Assembly (NCBI RefSeq): GCF_900312815.1
Contig: NZ_OMPE01000008.1
Span: forward strand, 434,001-498,000
Length of the DNA stretch: 64,000 nucleotides
Reading direction: 5' to 3'
Source of the DNA: Aquimarina sp. AU474
Lineage (GTDB): Bacteria > Bacteroidota > Bacteroidia > Flavobacteriales > Flavobacteriaceae
A program made the position numbers and the translations under genes. Shown one piece after another: positions 7,753 through 15,475 of this stretch. How positions within the stretch are numbered: the stretch's first letter is position 1; every line of letters starts with the position of its first letter. The notes under the pieces were generated by a model that made no database searches, had not been told where the DNA came from, and saw only the letters and a program-made list of their open reading frames with translations.

Positions 7753-9063
7753 ATGGCGAATAGTATTAAATCGCAAAAGGATATTTTATCAAAATTAAAT
7801 ATCCAAACGTTAAATCCTATGCAGGAGGAAGCTCTTTTAACAATATCATCCGCTGCAAACACGGTTTTATTGTCTCCAACAGGAACAGGTAAAACAGTTG
7901 CTTTTTTATTACCCACAATCAATGATTTAAGTATTGATTGCGACAATGTACAATTACTTATTTTGGTGCCTTCACGTGAGTTGGCTATTCAAATAGAGCA
8001 GGTGATTCGTCAGATGGCATCAGGTTTTAAGGCTAATGTGGTTTATGGTGGTAGGCCGTTTGCCAAAGATAAAATAGAGCTTAATCATACTCCGGCTATA
8101 CTTATAGGAACACCGGGTCGTGTTGGGGATCATTTAAGGCGTGAAACATTTTTAGTCGAGGATATAAAGACTTTGGTGTTAGACGAATTTGACAAATCGT
8201 TGGAAATCGGTTTTGAAAAGGAAATGAGTGAAATATTAGCTAATCTTACACATTTAGAAAAACGTATTTTAACCTCTGCAACTCAGGACATAGAGATTCC
8301 TGATTTTGTAGGTTTAAAGAACGAGATAATTATTGATTATTTAGATACTCAAATTTCTAATTTAGAGATAAAAAAAGTAGTATCTCCAGATAAAAATAAA
8401 CTACAAACCCTAGTTGATTTATTGTGTCATATTGGAAATAAACCAGGAATTATATTCTGTAATTTTAAAGATACTATTCGATTTGTTAGTGAGTTTTTAG
8501 ATGAGAATAATATTGCTCATGGCTGTTTTTATGGCGGAATGGAGCAAATTGAACGAGAACGAGCACTTATTAAGTTTAGAAATGGAACACATCAAATCAT
8601 GATTGCTACTGATTTGGCAGCACGAGGATTAGATGTTCCTGAGTTAAATTATATTATTCATTATCAATTACCACTAAAAGCTGAAGAATTTACTCATAGA
8701 AATGGTAGAACAGCAAGAATGAATGCAGAAGGAACTGCCTATGTATTACAATGGACAGATGAGTATTTACCAGAATTTATAAAGACATCACAAATCGTAA
8801 AACTTAATGATGGATTCACCAAAATAACCCCGCAATGGGCTACTATATTCATTTCTGGAGGAAGAAAAGATAAAATTTCTAAAGGAGATATTGCTGGATT
8901 ATTCTTTAAACAAGGAAGTTTAGAGAAGAATGAATTGGGTATTATAGAATTAAAACATGATTGTGCTTTTGTGGCTGTACCGAAAACAAAAGCTGAAACA
9001 ATTGTCGGAAAAATAAACAATACTCGCTTAAAAAAGAAAAAAGTACGAGTAAGAATCATATAG
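7753..9063 (+). CDS. DbpA-like DEAD-box helicase with DEFD motif II
   Basis: A 436-residue helicase: motif I SPTGTGKT, PSRELA, TPGR, motif II DEFD (Ala replaced by Phe), TSAT, ARGLDV, HRNGRTAR. The last 70 residues (GGRKDKISKGDIAGLF to KKKVRVRII) look like the DbpA RNA-binding domain, which in DbpA recognises 23S rRNA hairpin 92. Role is therefore probably late 50S ribosome assembly. It is the second gene of a tandem helicase operon; the upstream helicase lacks this C-terminal domain, so the two are diverged paralogues with different targets. The DEFD change keeps both acidic residues, so ATPase activity is expected. Confidence 0.92.
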   Translation: MANSIKSQKDILSKLNIQTLNPMQEEALLTISSAANTVLLSPTGTGKTVAFLLPTINDLSIDCDNVQLLILVPSRELAIQIEQVIRQMASGFKANVVYGGRPFAKDKIELNHTPAILIGTPGRVGDHLRRETFLVEDIKTLVLDEFDKSLEIGFEKEMSEILANLTHLEKRILTSATQDIEIPDFVGLKNEIIIDYLDTQISNLEIKKVVSPDKNKLQTLVDLLCHIGNKPGIIFCNFKDTIRFVSEFLDENNIAHGCFYGGMEQIERERALIKFRNGTHQIMIATDLAARGLDVPELNYIIHYQLPLKAEEFTHRNGRTARMNAEGTAYVLQWTDEYLPEFIKTSQIVKLNDGFTKITPQWATIFISGGRKDKISKGDIAGLFFKQGSLEKNELGIIELKHDCAFVAVPKTKAETIVGKINNTRLKKKKVRVRII

Positions 9064-9083
9064 TCTATCAAGAGCATCAGAAA

Positions 9084-10142
9084 ATGAATTTCGAGGATCA
9101 ACTTTTATTTTTCTTTAGTGCATTAGGAGCTTTTAATGGTCTTTTTTTAAGCTTATACTTTGCCTTTTTTATTAAAAATAAAAACAAAGCAACCTATTTT
9201 CTTGCAGCTTTACTATTTGTGATCAGTGTACGAGTTACCAAATCTGTTTTTTTAACATTCTACCCTGGTACATCTTCTGCATTTGTAAGTGTAGGATTAA
9301 CAGCTTGTTTTCTTATTGGTCCTTTTTTGTACTTATATATCAAAATAGCTATCAAACCAGATAGTATTGGTAAATGGGCTTGGTTGATTCATGTAGTTCC
9401 GGTTGTTATTTTTATGATTGTTATCGGTATTTTATACCCATACAGGGCATATTCAGGATTATGGCGACGAATACCTCCTGGGATATTTGGTATCCTATTA
9501 TTATCACAATGGACCATTTATGTCATGCTAGCGATATATCAAGCAAAAGGTTCGTTTAAAAAACTTTTTTCCAGAACAGAAAAAATTACAACACTAGATT
9601 TTTGGATTATTAATATTGTAGTTGGTGGATTTCTAATTTGGTTAGCCTATAATACCACTACCTATACATCCTACATTGTAGGAGCATTATCTTTTTCGTT
9701 TACATTTTATATTACGGTCATAATTTGGTTTTTTAAACGTAGAAAAAGTGCATTATCTTTTCTTACACCTTCTGTTAAATATGCTAACAAAAAAATTGAT
9801 ACTGGTAAAGCAACATCTATAGATAGTAAGTTGAAAACTCTTTTTCAAGAAAAAGAAATCCATTGTAACCCAGGTTTAAAGCTTTCGGATGTAGCGAGCT
9901 TATTAAACATAAAACCCCATGAACTTTCTCAATATTTTAATGACAATTTAGGAATTAGCTTTTCTAATTATGTGAATACATATAGGATAGCTTCTGCCGA
10001 AAATATGCTTCAATCTAATGATAAACTCACTTTAGAAGCTATAGGAAATGAATGTGGTTTTAAATCTAATTCTTCTTTTTACACAGCCTTTAAGAAAATT
10101 AAAGGAATAACACCGGCACAATTTAAAAAGTCCTTGAAATAA
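9084..10142 (+). CDS. Membrane-embedded AraC-family transcriptional regulator
   Basis: A 352-residue protein with about seven hydrophobic segments in residues 1-215 and an AraC-type double helix-turn-helix in residues about 255-350 (KLSDVASLLNIKPHELSQYF and IGNECGFKSNSSFYTAFKK). This 7TM-AraC architecture is common in Bacteroidota. It presumably senses a membrane or periplasmic signal and controls nearby genes. It starts 20 nt after the helicase gene, and the NTF2-like secreted protein follows after a hairpin; that pair may be regulator and target (inference). Confidence 0.92.
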   Translation: MNFEDQLLFFFSALGAFNGLFLSLYFAFFIKNKNKATYFLAALLFVISVRVTKSVFLTFYPGTSSAFVSVGLTACFLIGPFLYLYIKIAIKPDSIGKWAWLIHVVPVVIFMIVIGILYPYRAYSGLWRRIPPGIFGILLLSQWTIYVMLAIYQAKGSFKKLFSRTEKITTLDFWIINIVVGGFLIWLAYNTTTYTSYIVGALSFSFTFYITVIIWFFKRRKSALSFLTPSVKYANKKIDTGKATSIDSKLKTLFQEKEIHCNPGLKLSDVASLLNIKPHELSQYFNDNLGISFSNYVNTYRIASAENMLQSNDKLTLEAIGNECGFKSNSSFYTAFKKIKGITPAQFKKSLK

Positions 10143-10152
10143 GAATGTTTTT

Positions 10153-10176
10153 TCTTCGGAATTATAAATCCGAAGA
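10153..10176 (+). terminator. Possible terminator hairpin after the AraC-type gene
   Basis: Perfect 8-bp inverted repeat TCTTCGGA / TCCGAAGA with an 8-nt loop, followed by CCATTTTAC. The T-tract is weak, so it may be an mRNA 3' stem rather than an efficient terminator. Confidence 0.5.
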
Positions 10177-10265
10177 CCATTTTACTTAAATGCTGCCTAT
10201 TTTTCATTTCTTTCAAATAGTTTCGTAAAAAGAATAACATTCATCAATCTTAAAAAATCGAACAA

Positions 10266-10679
10266 ATGAAAAGAATAATCGTAATCATTCTAATAGTAAC
10301 AGGCATTCAAAAAAGTGTAGCTCAATCCGACAAGGTTTTAGTAACAAATACGCTTATGGATTATATAGAAGGAACATCAAATGGTGAACCAGATAGAATA
10401 AAAAGAGCTTTCCATAAAGACTTACATCTATATTCTATTGCCAATGATTCGTTAAGATCACTTTCTGGTCAAAAATACATTGGCTATTTTAAAAAAGGAC
10501 AAAAACACGATCGTATTGGTAAGATTGTATCTATAGATATTGTAAATGATGCCGCTATGGCCAAGGTAGAAATTGATTTTCCTAGCAAAAAACGATTGTA
10601 CACAGATTTTATGATGTTACTAAAAGTAAACGGAAAATGGAAAATCATCCACAAATCATATACATTTATAAAGTACTAA
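10266..10679 (+). CDS. Secreted NTF2-like (putative lumazine-binding type) protein
   Basis: A 137-residue protein with an N-terminal signal peptide (MKRIIVIILIVTGIQKSVAQ). The rest reads as a SnoaL/DUF4440/'putative lumazine-binding' NTF2-like cone fold: an N-terminal helix (VTNTLMDYIEGTSNGEPDRIKRAF), then HKDLHLYSI, and a C-terminal LLKVNGKWKIIHKSYTF strand pair. These proteins are common, mostly of unknown ligand. It lies downstream of the membrane AraC regulator. No catalytic residues can be assigned. Confidence 0.85.
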   Translation: MKRIIVIILIVTGIQKSVAQSDKVLVTNTLMDYIEGTSNGEPDRIKRAFHKDLHLYSIANDSLRSLSGQKYIGYFKKGQKHDRIGKIVSIDIVNDAAMAKVEIDFPSKKRLYTDFMMLLKVNGKWKIIHKSYTFIKY

Positions 10680-10801
10680 GCAATGGATTGTATATAGAAT
10701 TAAAACAATCATGTTAACCTTTTGAGGGTATACTCATAAAGTAATAAAATATTAACTAATATTTTTTTGACATCAATTATTAACTCTTAAAAATATTAAA
10801 A

Positions 10802-11848
10802 ATGAGTACAGTTTATACACCCGAAGAACTTAGAGTATCACTTGAAACTCCAGCGGATATTAATTCATCTTTTCAAGGAAGAAAATTAATTAAATTAGCT
10901 CCAAATACAACTTTCGAATTAGATAAACCTATTTGGATTAGAAAGAAAATTATTTTAGATGGGCAAGGATCTAGAATTGTAATGAAAAGTAGTGGTTCTT
11001 GTTTAATAATAGGAGAAGATTACTCTAAACCTGATGCCTTTCGAAACCCTAGATATGATTCAACTTTTAGTACGATTCGGAACCTTGATTTAGTGCGTGA
11101 GGATAATTTAACTCAGTCGGGTATGACTGGTATCCTTTGCAGATGCCATGGGCTTAGGTTAGAAAATATTAGATTTCTGCATTGGGAAACAGGAGTACAA
11201 GTCGAGGGCCATGCAAATATAAGTAACTCAAATAATACAAGTCTTAGGGATTTATACTTTTTTGACTGCCATACAGCATTAAGATTTACTGGTGTTGATG
11301 CGAGTGTAGCAACGGTTGATCATTGTGAAATTATTAGTTGTAACACCGGAATAGAGCTATTGAATATATCATATAGTGTTATTTCAAATCTTTATACAGA
11401 GGGGACAAAAATACCTATTAAATCTGGTCATAATTATGCTACTTGGGTAGGCTGTGGTTCCGAAAATGCTCATCTTACTAAAGAATTTATTGGTGGTACC
11501 GTACTAGGAGGCAACTTAGTATCGGGTGCTAGAAAAATAAATGCGTTAGGAGACAGAATAGGTAGAGGGGACAGTAGAATACAATTTACCATGACAAAAC
11601 CTAATAACTCTAAAGAAGGAGTTAGAGTATTTATTCCAGGAAATTTTGAAGGTACTCCAAGTCCACTTCAGTTTATACAAATAGAGAATGAGTTTCCAAA
11701 TGATCCTGATCGAAGAAACAATGTGAGACATGGAATAGTATATGTTGAGAACGAGAACTCAAATCCGCAAGATGTTCAAAGGAAATATATATTGGGAACA
11801 CAATCTTGGAAAATAGAACCAAATGGTTGTGAATGGGATGTGGTTTAG
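10802..11848 (+). CDS. Right-handed parallel beta-helix protein without signal peptide
   Basis: A 348-residue protein. The segment from about residue 90 to 210 has repeated ~22-25-residue turns with the alternating pattern of right-handed beta-helices (TIRNLDLVRE; LRLENIRFLHWETGVQV; LRDLYFFDCHTALRF; VDHCEIISCNTGIEL; SVISNLYTEG). The region before it (KLIKLAPNTTFELDKPIWIRKKIILDGQG) is typical of pectate-lyase/tail-spike N-caps. The C-terminal ~110 residues form a separate domain. There is no signal peptide, which is unusual for this fold outside phage tail spikes. No active-site residues can be assigned. It is isolated, and a hairpin follows. Confidence 0.75.
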   Translation: MSTVYTPEELRVSLETPADINSSFQGRKLIKLAPNTTFELDKPIWIRKKIILDGQGSRIVMKSSGSCLIIGEDYSKPDAFRNPRYDSTFSTIRNLDLVREDNLTQSGMTGILCRCHGLRLENIRFLHWETGVQVEGHANISNSNNTSLRDLYFFDCHTALRFTGVDASVATVDHCEIISCNTGIELLNISYSVISNLYTEGTKIPIKSGHNYATWVGCGSENAHLTKEFIGGTVLGGNLVSGARKINALGDRIGRGDSRIQFTMTKPNNSKEGVRVFIPGNFEGTPSPLQFIQIENEFPNDPDRRNNVRHGIVYVENENSNPQDVQRKYILGTQSWKIEPNGCEWDVV

Positions 11849-11930
11849 TAATAATTAATAAAAGGATTCAATTTAGTAGAGTTACATTTGGTGTAATTAT
11901 ATATATATAGACTCAATAAATGATACGAAT

Positions 11931-11968
11931 CTCTACTTCACCTGTATTAAGATATAAGTGAAGTAGAG
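11931..11968. terminator. Shared hairpin between convergent beta-helix and transporter genes
   Basis: Perfect 11-bp inverted repeat CTCTACTTCAC / GTGAAGTAGAG with a 16-nt loop, between two convergent genes. It lacks a strong T-tract but is well placed as a bidirectional terminator or 3' stabilising stem. Confidence 0.55.
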
Positions 11969-12004
11969 GTGGATATTATGAAATGATAATGTATCTTGAA
12001 TAAT

Positions 12005-12904
12005 CTACGAATACAAAATCAAAAATACTCCAAGCATAATACCTAGTAGTGGGACTAATTTTTTACGTTTATTTTTTTCTTTGAAGACAAGACCTCCTAT
12101 AACCACGGCAATTAGTATTTGACTTCTTTTTATAGCAGATAGCAACATGATTAATGCATCAGGATCTTGCAAGGCTCTGAAATAAAAATAATCTGCCGCT
12201 TGTAATAAAATACCAACAGCTATAATAGTCCACCGCCATTTAAACTCTTTACGTTTTTGGGCATTGGGAAACCATGTTACTGATAAAATACCCAATAATA
12301 TTAATACAGTATATGAACAAAACCAGAATTGCAAGGTTTGTGGATTTAACTCTAGGCTCTGGATTAAAAACTTATCATATAAACCACTAGAAGCTCCTAA
12401 AAATGTCGCTCCGATAATAGCAAAGATCCATTTATTTCTCTTAAAATTAATTCCCTCTTTTTTTCCAATTTTGGAATATAATAGTACCGAGAAAATAATT
12501 AGAAAAAAACCAATCCATTGCAAGAAATTAGGTTTCTCTTGATAAATTAAGATAGCACCAATAAAAGTGAAAAATGGACCAGCAGAGCGTATAGGAGTAA
12601 CAATTGTTATTGGTAAATGCTTTAAAGCTTGATACGCCAATACCCAGGATGTTGTCATGATCATTGATTTTATAAAAATAAAACCGTGAGTCTCCCATGA
12701 TATAGGTGTAATATGGAATCCTATTTTTTGGGTATATTCAGGAAAGTAAAGTGAGCCTATAAAAAAGGGTAGGAGTACTAAAAAACCTGAACCAATTGTT
12801 CCCAAAAGCACGGGGAATACTTCGTTTCCTTGTACCGCATGTTTTTTACATAGATTATGTAATCCTAAAAAAAGAGCTGCCAAAAGACCTAAATACATCC
12901 ACAT
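12005..12904 (-). CDS. EamA/DMT-superfamily transporter
   Basis: A 299-residue membrane protein with about ten hydrophobic segments in two five-helix halves, the EamA drug/metabolite transporter layout. Typical elements are LGLHNLCKKHAV near the N-terminus, the half-end ITPIRSAGPFFTFIGAILIYQEKP, and in the second half SAIKRSQILIAVVIGGLVFKEK. Substrate cannot be told. It is a single gene between two terminator hairpins. Confidence 0.88.
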   Translation of the reverse strand: MWMYLGLLAALFLGLHNLCKKHAVQGNEVFPVLLGTIGSGFLVLLPFFIGSLYFPEYTQKIGFHITPISWETHGFIFIKSMIMTTSWVLAYQALKHLPITIVTPIRSAGPFFTFIGAILIYQEKPNFLQWIGFFLIIFSVLLYSKIGKKEGINFKRNKWIFAIIGATFLGASSGLYDKFLIQSLELNPQTLQFWFCSYTVLILLGILSVTWFPNAQKRKEFKWRWTIIAVGILLQAADYFYFRALQDPDALIMLLSAIKRSQILIAVVIGGLVFKEKNKRKKLVPLLGIMLGVFLILYS

Positions 12905-13016
12905 GGCGCGAATATAGGTTTTTAGCCCATTTTGTAATTAAAAAAACCGCTACTATTTATGCCCCTCATTTCTTAACTTTAATTAAAAAAACTATACATT
13001 GAATATCGGATAACCC

Positions 13017-13050
13017 AAAAAGCTTCAACACTAATGTATTGAAGCTTTTT
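13017..13050. terminator. Intrinsic terminator downstream of the serine hydrolase gene
   Basis: Perfect 12-bp inverted repeat AAAAAGCTTCAA / TTGAAGCTTTTT with a 10-nt loop. A and T runs on both sides make it work in either direction; it serves the minus-strand gene ending at 13072. Confidence 0.85.
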
Positions 13051-13071
13051 AATTATTGATGTTAAGTAGAA

Positions 13072-14238
13072 TTACTGTTTTAAAAGAAAATCTATTAAGT
13101 TTTTATTGAATTTGTTTCTATTTTCTGAATTGGTAAAAAACACATACCCAACTTTATTCTCTTGATTGAACATGTATAATGCTGTATTACTTAAATTATC
13201 ACCACCATGAGAATAATTGAGTCCATACGTAGATTCTTCAATAACAATTCCCAATCCATAATTACGTTTTTTTGATTTTTTCGTTGCTAATGAAATTGAT
13301 TGTATTTTTAGTAACTCGTTAAAGCTCTTTTTTGATAAAATCTTAGAGTTCATTATTCCTATTAGAAAATTAGCATATGCTTTTGATTCCGTTTGTAAAC
13401 TGGCAGAAGCTTTGAAATTGGGGTCTTTAGCACTGTTACTATACCCTTTATTTACTTTCCCATTAAAATGACCATCAACACGATGTTTTTGGATGTAATC
13501 ATTCCAAACAAAACTACTGTTATTCATATGTAGAGGTTCGAAAATCTCATTTTTAATAATGTCTTGTAGTTCATTCTTTTTTACACCTTTTAGGTGCGCT
13601 ATTACATTAGCCAAATATTCGTAACCTTCTCCTGAATATTGAAATTTAGTTCCAGGCTCAAATAGGATAGTTAGCTTATTATTTGGATTGTAATTTCCTT
13701 GTTGATCGAGAAACCTCCAGTTAGGAAAGCCACTGGTATGTGATAATACCATTCTAGCAGTGATTAATTTGTAACGTGGATCATATGCGATATCAGGATA
13801 CTCCATATAATTGTATAAAGGCGTATCGAGATTAAGAAGTCCGTCGTCTATCATTTTCAGGGTAAAAAAACTAAATACTGTTTTGGACATAGAAGCAGCA
13901 TCAAATATGGATTTGGAATCTACTTTTTGTTTAGAGTCTATATTTGTAACACCTAGAGCATTGTGATATGCTATTTTACCATCATTAACAAATGCAATAG
14001 ATAAACCTGGCATATGCAATGAATCCATTTGATGTTGTATAAAAGCATCCATTTTTGATTTAGAAATGTAATGGTTATTAAAGGAGCGTATAGAATCTTC
14101 ATTTTCAAGCCTGATTTGTTTTGTTTGAATATCTATACAAATATTTGAGGTAGTTGCATAAAACGATGTAGAAGTTAGTACTGTTAATAAACAGGCATAC
14201 AACAAATGCCTTGATTTTGTCTTTTGGTAATGAAACAT
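13072..14238 (-). CDS. Secreted serine hydrolase of the beta-lactamase/PBP4* family
   Basis: A 388-residue protein with an N-terminal hydrophobic export segment (residues 11-30) and a class C beta-lactamase/D-aminopeptidase fold. The nucleophile motif is SMSK (Ser116 to Lys119). The second motif is probably YSG in GTKFQYSGEGYEYL, where class C enzymes have YxN. The third is HGG in NYSHGGDN near the C-terminus. Members are mostly peptidases or esterases on cell-wall-like substrates; true beta-lactam hydrolysis is unlikely to be the main role. It is a single gene with its own terminator. Confidence 0.9.
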   Translation of the reverse strand: MFHYQKTKSRHLLYACLLTVLTSTSFYATTSNICIDIQTKQIRLENEDSIRSFNNHYISKSKMDAFIQHQMDSLHMPGLSIAFVNDGKIAYHNALGVTNIDSKQKVDSKSIFDAASMSKTVFSFFTLKMIDDGLLNLDTPLYNYMEYPDIAYDPRYKLITARMVLSHTSGFPNWRFLDQQGNYNPNNKLTILFEPGTKFQYSGEGYEYLANVIAHLKGVKKNELQDIIKNEIFEPLHMNNSSFVWNDYIQKHRVDGHFNGKVNKGYSNSAKDPNFKASASLQTESKAYANFLIGIMNSKILSKKSFNELLKIQSISLATKKSKKRNYGLGIVIEESTYGLNYSHGGDNLSNTALYMFNQENKVGYVFFTNSENRNKFNKNLIDFLLKQ

Positions 14239-14418
14239 TTTTGATTTTTTTGATTGATTTATATGGTACAGACATGATAGTGAACATTTTGTTACACTAT
14301 GGTATATTAAACAAATAAAGCCTATTCATTTGGGAGCATTTAAATTAGCAATGCATACATTGGTGGAGCCTATATGATTAACCATTTTTCATAAAAACAT
14401 ACTAATCTTGTAAATAAA
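14239..14418. other. Intergenic stretch, nothing recognised
   Basis: About 180 bases upstream of the serine hydrolase and before the first mini-transcript. I see no gene, clear promoter or repeat here. Confidence 0.5.
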
Positions 14419-14451
14419 TTTGGAAATTAAGCCATAAATTATCCATATTTG
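14419..14451 (+). promoter_or_regulatory. Promoter candidate of first mini-transcript
   Basis: TTTG (14419-14422), 21 nt, then CATATTTG (14444-14451), one mismatch from TAnnTTTG. A start site would fall at or just before the ATG at 14460, giving a leaderless or near-leaderless message. Confidence 0.45.
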
Positions 14452-14459
14452 TATAATAA

Positions 14460-14570
14460 ATGACATTAAATAGAATATATACCGAACCGAAAGTACTGTT
14501 GAGTCAGTGCGATTATCGAAGGATTAATAAATTATCCAATCGAAACGGGACGTTGTATAGCTATTTTTGA
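14460..14570 (+). CDS. Possible 36-residue peptide in a short transcription unit
   Basis: An ATG-started frame lying between a promoter candidate and a strong terminator. The product is short and basic, contains LNRIYTE near its N-terminus and ends LYSYF. I recognise no family. The unit as a whole (about 180 nt) could instead be a small RNA with a chance frame. Confidence 0.35.
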   Translation: MTLNRIYTEPKVLLSQCDYRRINKLSNRNGTLYSYF

Positions 14571-14613
14571 ACATTTTATGAAGTGATTTAAAACAAAAAC
14601 TAGATATAACAAT

Positions 14614-14641
14614 AAGCGTCCAAGAAATTGGACGCTTTTTT
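14614..14641 (+). terminator. Strong intrinsic terminator of first mini-transcript
   Basis: Perfect 10-bp stem AAGCGTCCAA / TTGGACGCTT with a GAAA tetraloop, followed by TTTTT. It is oriented to end plus-strand transcription, yet no long gene lies upstream on that strand, which is the main evidence for a short transcript here. Confidence 0.9.
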
Positions 14642-14727
14642 TATGAATTATTTTGTCAAACATGAATAGAAGTTAGTTAGCACATAAAGAATAGTATTTG
14701 GAAAGTAAGCATCAGGGAGACAGACGA

Positions 14728-14790
14728 TTGCCAAAATATCCAAAATCCGTTGGAAAACGGACAGGGATTCCTATATCTATTTTTAAATGT
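14728..14790 (+). repeat. Possible degenerate copy of the first unit's 3' part, with GGAA-loop hairpin
   Basis: Elements TATCCAA, GAAAACGG and ATATCTATTTTT occur in the same order as in 14533-14568. One frame ends Tyr-Ile-Tyr-Phe-stop, like Tyr-Ser-Tyr-Phe-stop in the 36-codon ORF. A 6-bp hairpin TCCGTT-GGAA-AACGGA lies at 14746-14761. The similarity is short and could be chance in AT-rich DNA. Confidence 0.3.
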
Positions 14791-14827
14791 AACTATCTGG
14801 TTATCAATAAAATAAATTAAAAAAATG

Positions 14828-14858
14828 TTTGCGAATTAAAAAAAAGTTTTCATCTTTG
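14828..14858 (+). promoter_or_regulatory. Promoter of second mini-transcript
   Basis: TTTG (14828-14831), exactly 19 nt, then CATCTTTG (14851-14858) followed by CA: near-consensus flavobacterial -33/-7 spacing. Confidence 0.6.
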
Positions 14859-14925
14859 CATCGCAATCATAACAAAAAATAATAATCAATATTGCATTAC
14901 TATAATTAATATAAAACGTATAAAA

Positions 14926-15045
14926 ATGACACCGAATAGTTCTCTACATATTTTAAATCGCCTCTTTACTGAGCAAAGAGAATATTGTTCTGATAAGAAT
15001 ATAAAAGGTGTCTGTTTTATAGAAAAGATGATGATAAGAACATAG
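14926..15045 (+). CDS. Possible 39-residue peptide in second short transcription unit
   Basis: An ATG-started frame about 65 nt after the promoter at 14828-14858 and ending 26 nt before a terminator. The product is short and basic with two cysteines and contains LNRLFTE, similar to LNRIYTE in the neighbouring 36-codon ORF. No family is recognised. A small RNA is the alternative. Confidence 0.35.
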   Translation: MTPNSSLHILNRLFTEQREYCSDKNIKGVCFIEKMMIRT

Positions 15046-15071
15046 CTTATACATACATCAAAATATATAAG

Positions 15072-15099
15072 AAGACGCCCGAATAAGGCGTCTTTTTTT
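15072..15099 (+). terminator. Strong intrinsic terminator of second mini-transcript
   Basis: Perfect 8-bp GC-rich stem AAGACGCC / GGCGTCTT with a 7-nt loop, followed by TTTTT, plus-strand orientation. Confidence 0.88.
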
Positions 15100-15134
15100 A
15101 TTGTCATATTTCATATAGACATATTAATAATCGA

Positions 15135-15173
15135 GTATTGGAGGTATTGAGTTTTCGAATCCTACTACTTCCA
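15135..15173 (+). pseudogene. Possible tRNA remnant (acceptor and T-loop only)
   Basis: TGGAGGTA can pair with TACTTCCA around a TTCGAATCC T-loop-like core, but there is no D arm or anticodon arm and the T stem does not pair well. It reads as a decayed tRNA or chance. Confidence 0.25.
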
Positions 15174-15178
15174 CAATG

Positions 15179-15251
15179 AGTACCGTAGCACAATGGTTAG
15201 TGCACCCGACTGTCTCTCGGAAGGTTGCAGGTTCGAATCCTGCCGGTACTA
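15179..15251 (+). tRNA. tRNA-like gene, anticodon GTC (Asp), with unusual U37
   Basis: A cloverleaf can be drawn with a perfect 7-bp acceptor stem (AGTACCG/CGGTACT), D stem GCAC/GTGC, T stem GCAGG/CCTGC and T loop TTCGAAT. The anticodon loop CTGTCTC places GTC at 34-36. Oddities: A1-U72, a C27-A43 mismatch in the anticodon stem, and a pyrimidine at position 37, where bacterial tRNAs have a purine. No CCA is encoded. It may be a working accessory tRNA, a decayed one, or a tRNA mimic. Confidence 0.6.
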
Positions 15252-15261
15252 TAATACTTAT

Positions 15262-15333
15262 CTGGGGGTATAACAATGGTAGTTTATCCGCCTTGGACAC
15301 GGGAGGGTATAGGTTCGAGTCCTGTTCCCCAGA
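15262..15333 (+). tRNA. tRNA-Pro-like gene, anticodon TGG
   Basis: Acceptor stem CTGGGGG/TCCCCAG (one G-U), C1-G72 and discriminator A73 as in bacterial tRNA-Pro. The anticodon loop CTTGGAC gives TGG with A37. T loop is TTCGAGT. The D stem TAAC/GTTT has a T-T mismatch and the anticodon stem TCCGC/ACGGG has a C-A mismatch at its loop end, so it is weak. No CCA is encoded. It is 11 nt after the first tRNA-like gene. Confidence 0.6.
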
Positions 15334-15339
15334 CAAATT

Positions 15340-15412
15340 GCTCCATTAGCATAGTGGTTTAGTGCATCCGGCTTTCTACCGGAAGACAAGGGTTCGATTC
15401 CCTTATGGAGTA
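15340..15412 (+). tRNA. tRNA-like gene, anticodon TTC (Glu), with unusual U37
   Basis: Acceptor stem GCTCCAT/ATGGAGT (G1-U72 wobble), D stem GCAT/GTGC, perfect anticodon stem TCCGG/CCGGA, T stem AAGGG/CCCTT and T loop TTCGATT. The anticodon loop CTTTCTA gives TTC at 34-36 but U at 37, as in the first gene of the cluster. No CCA is encoded. Confidence 0.6.
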
Positions 15413-15475
15413 CAAAATGAGGTATAAACTCAGTGGATTTTTTAAAATAATGTATAACCAATTCATCTAATTATT

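Noticed and set aside
10802-11848. Beta-helix protein as part of a prophage
   Set aside because: No capsid, portal, tail or integrase gene lies nearby, and flanking genes are ordinary chromosomal ones.
13072-14238. Serine hydrolase as an antibiotic-resistance beta-lactamase
   Set aside because: The second motif is YSG rather than YxN and the sequence fits the broader PBP4*/esterase-peptidase group.
14886-15107. Minus-strand 73-residue ORF
   Set aside because: It is antisense to the second mini-transcript, runs through its terminator, and has no promoter or family signal.
15124-15461. Minus-strand ORFs of 67-70 residues across the tRNA-like genes
   Set aside because: Their GFEPATF-like repeats are the usual artefact of translating the antisense of tRNA T-arms.
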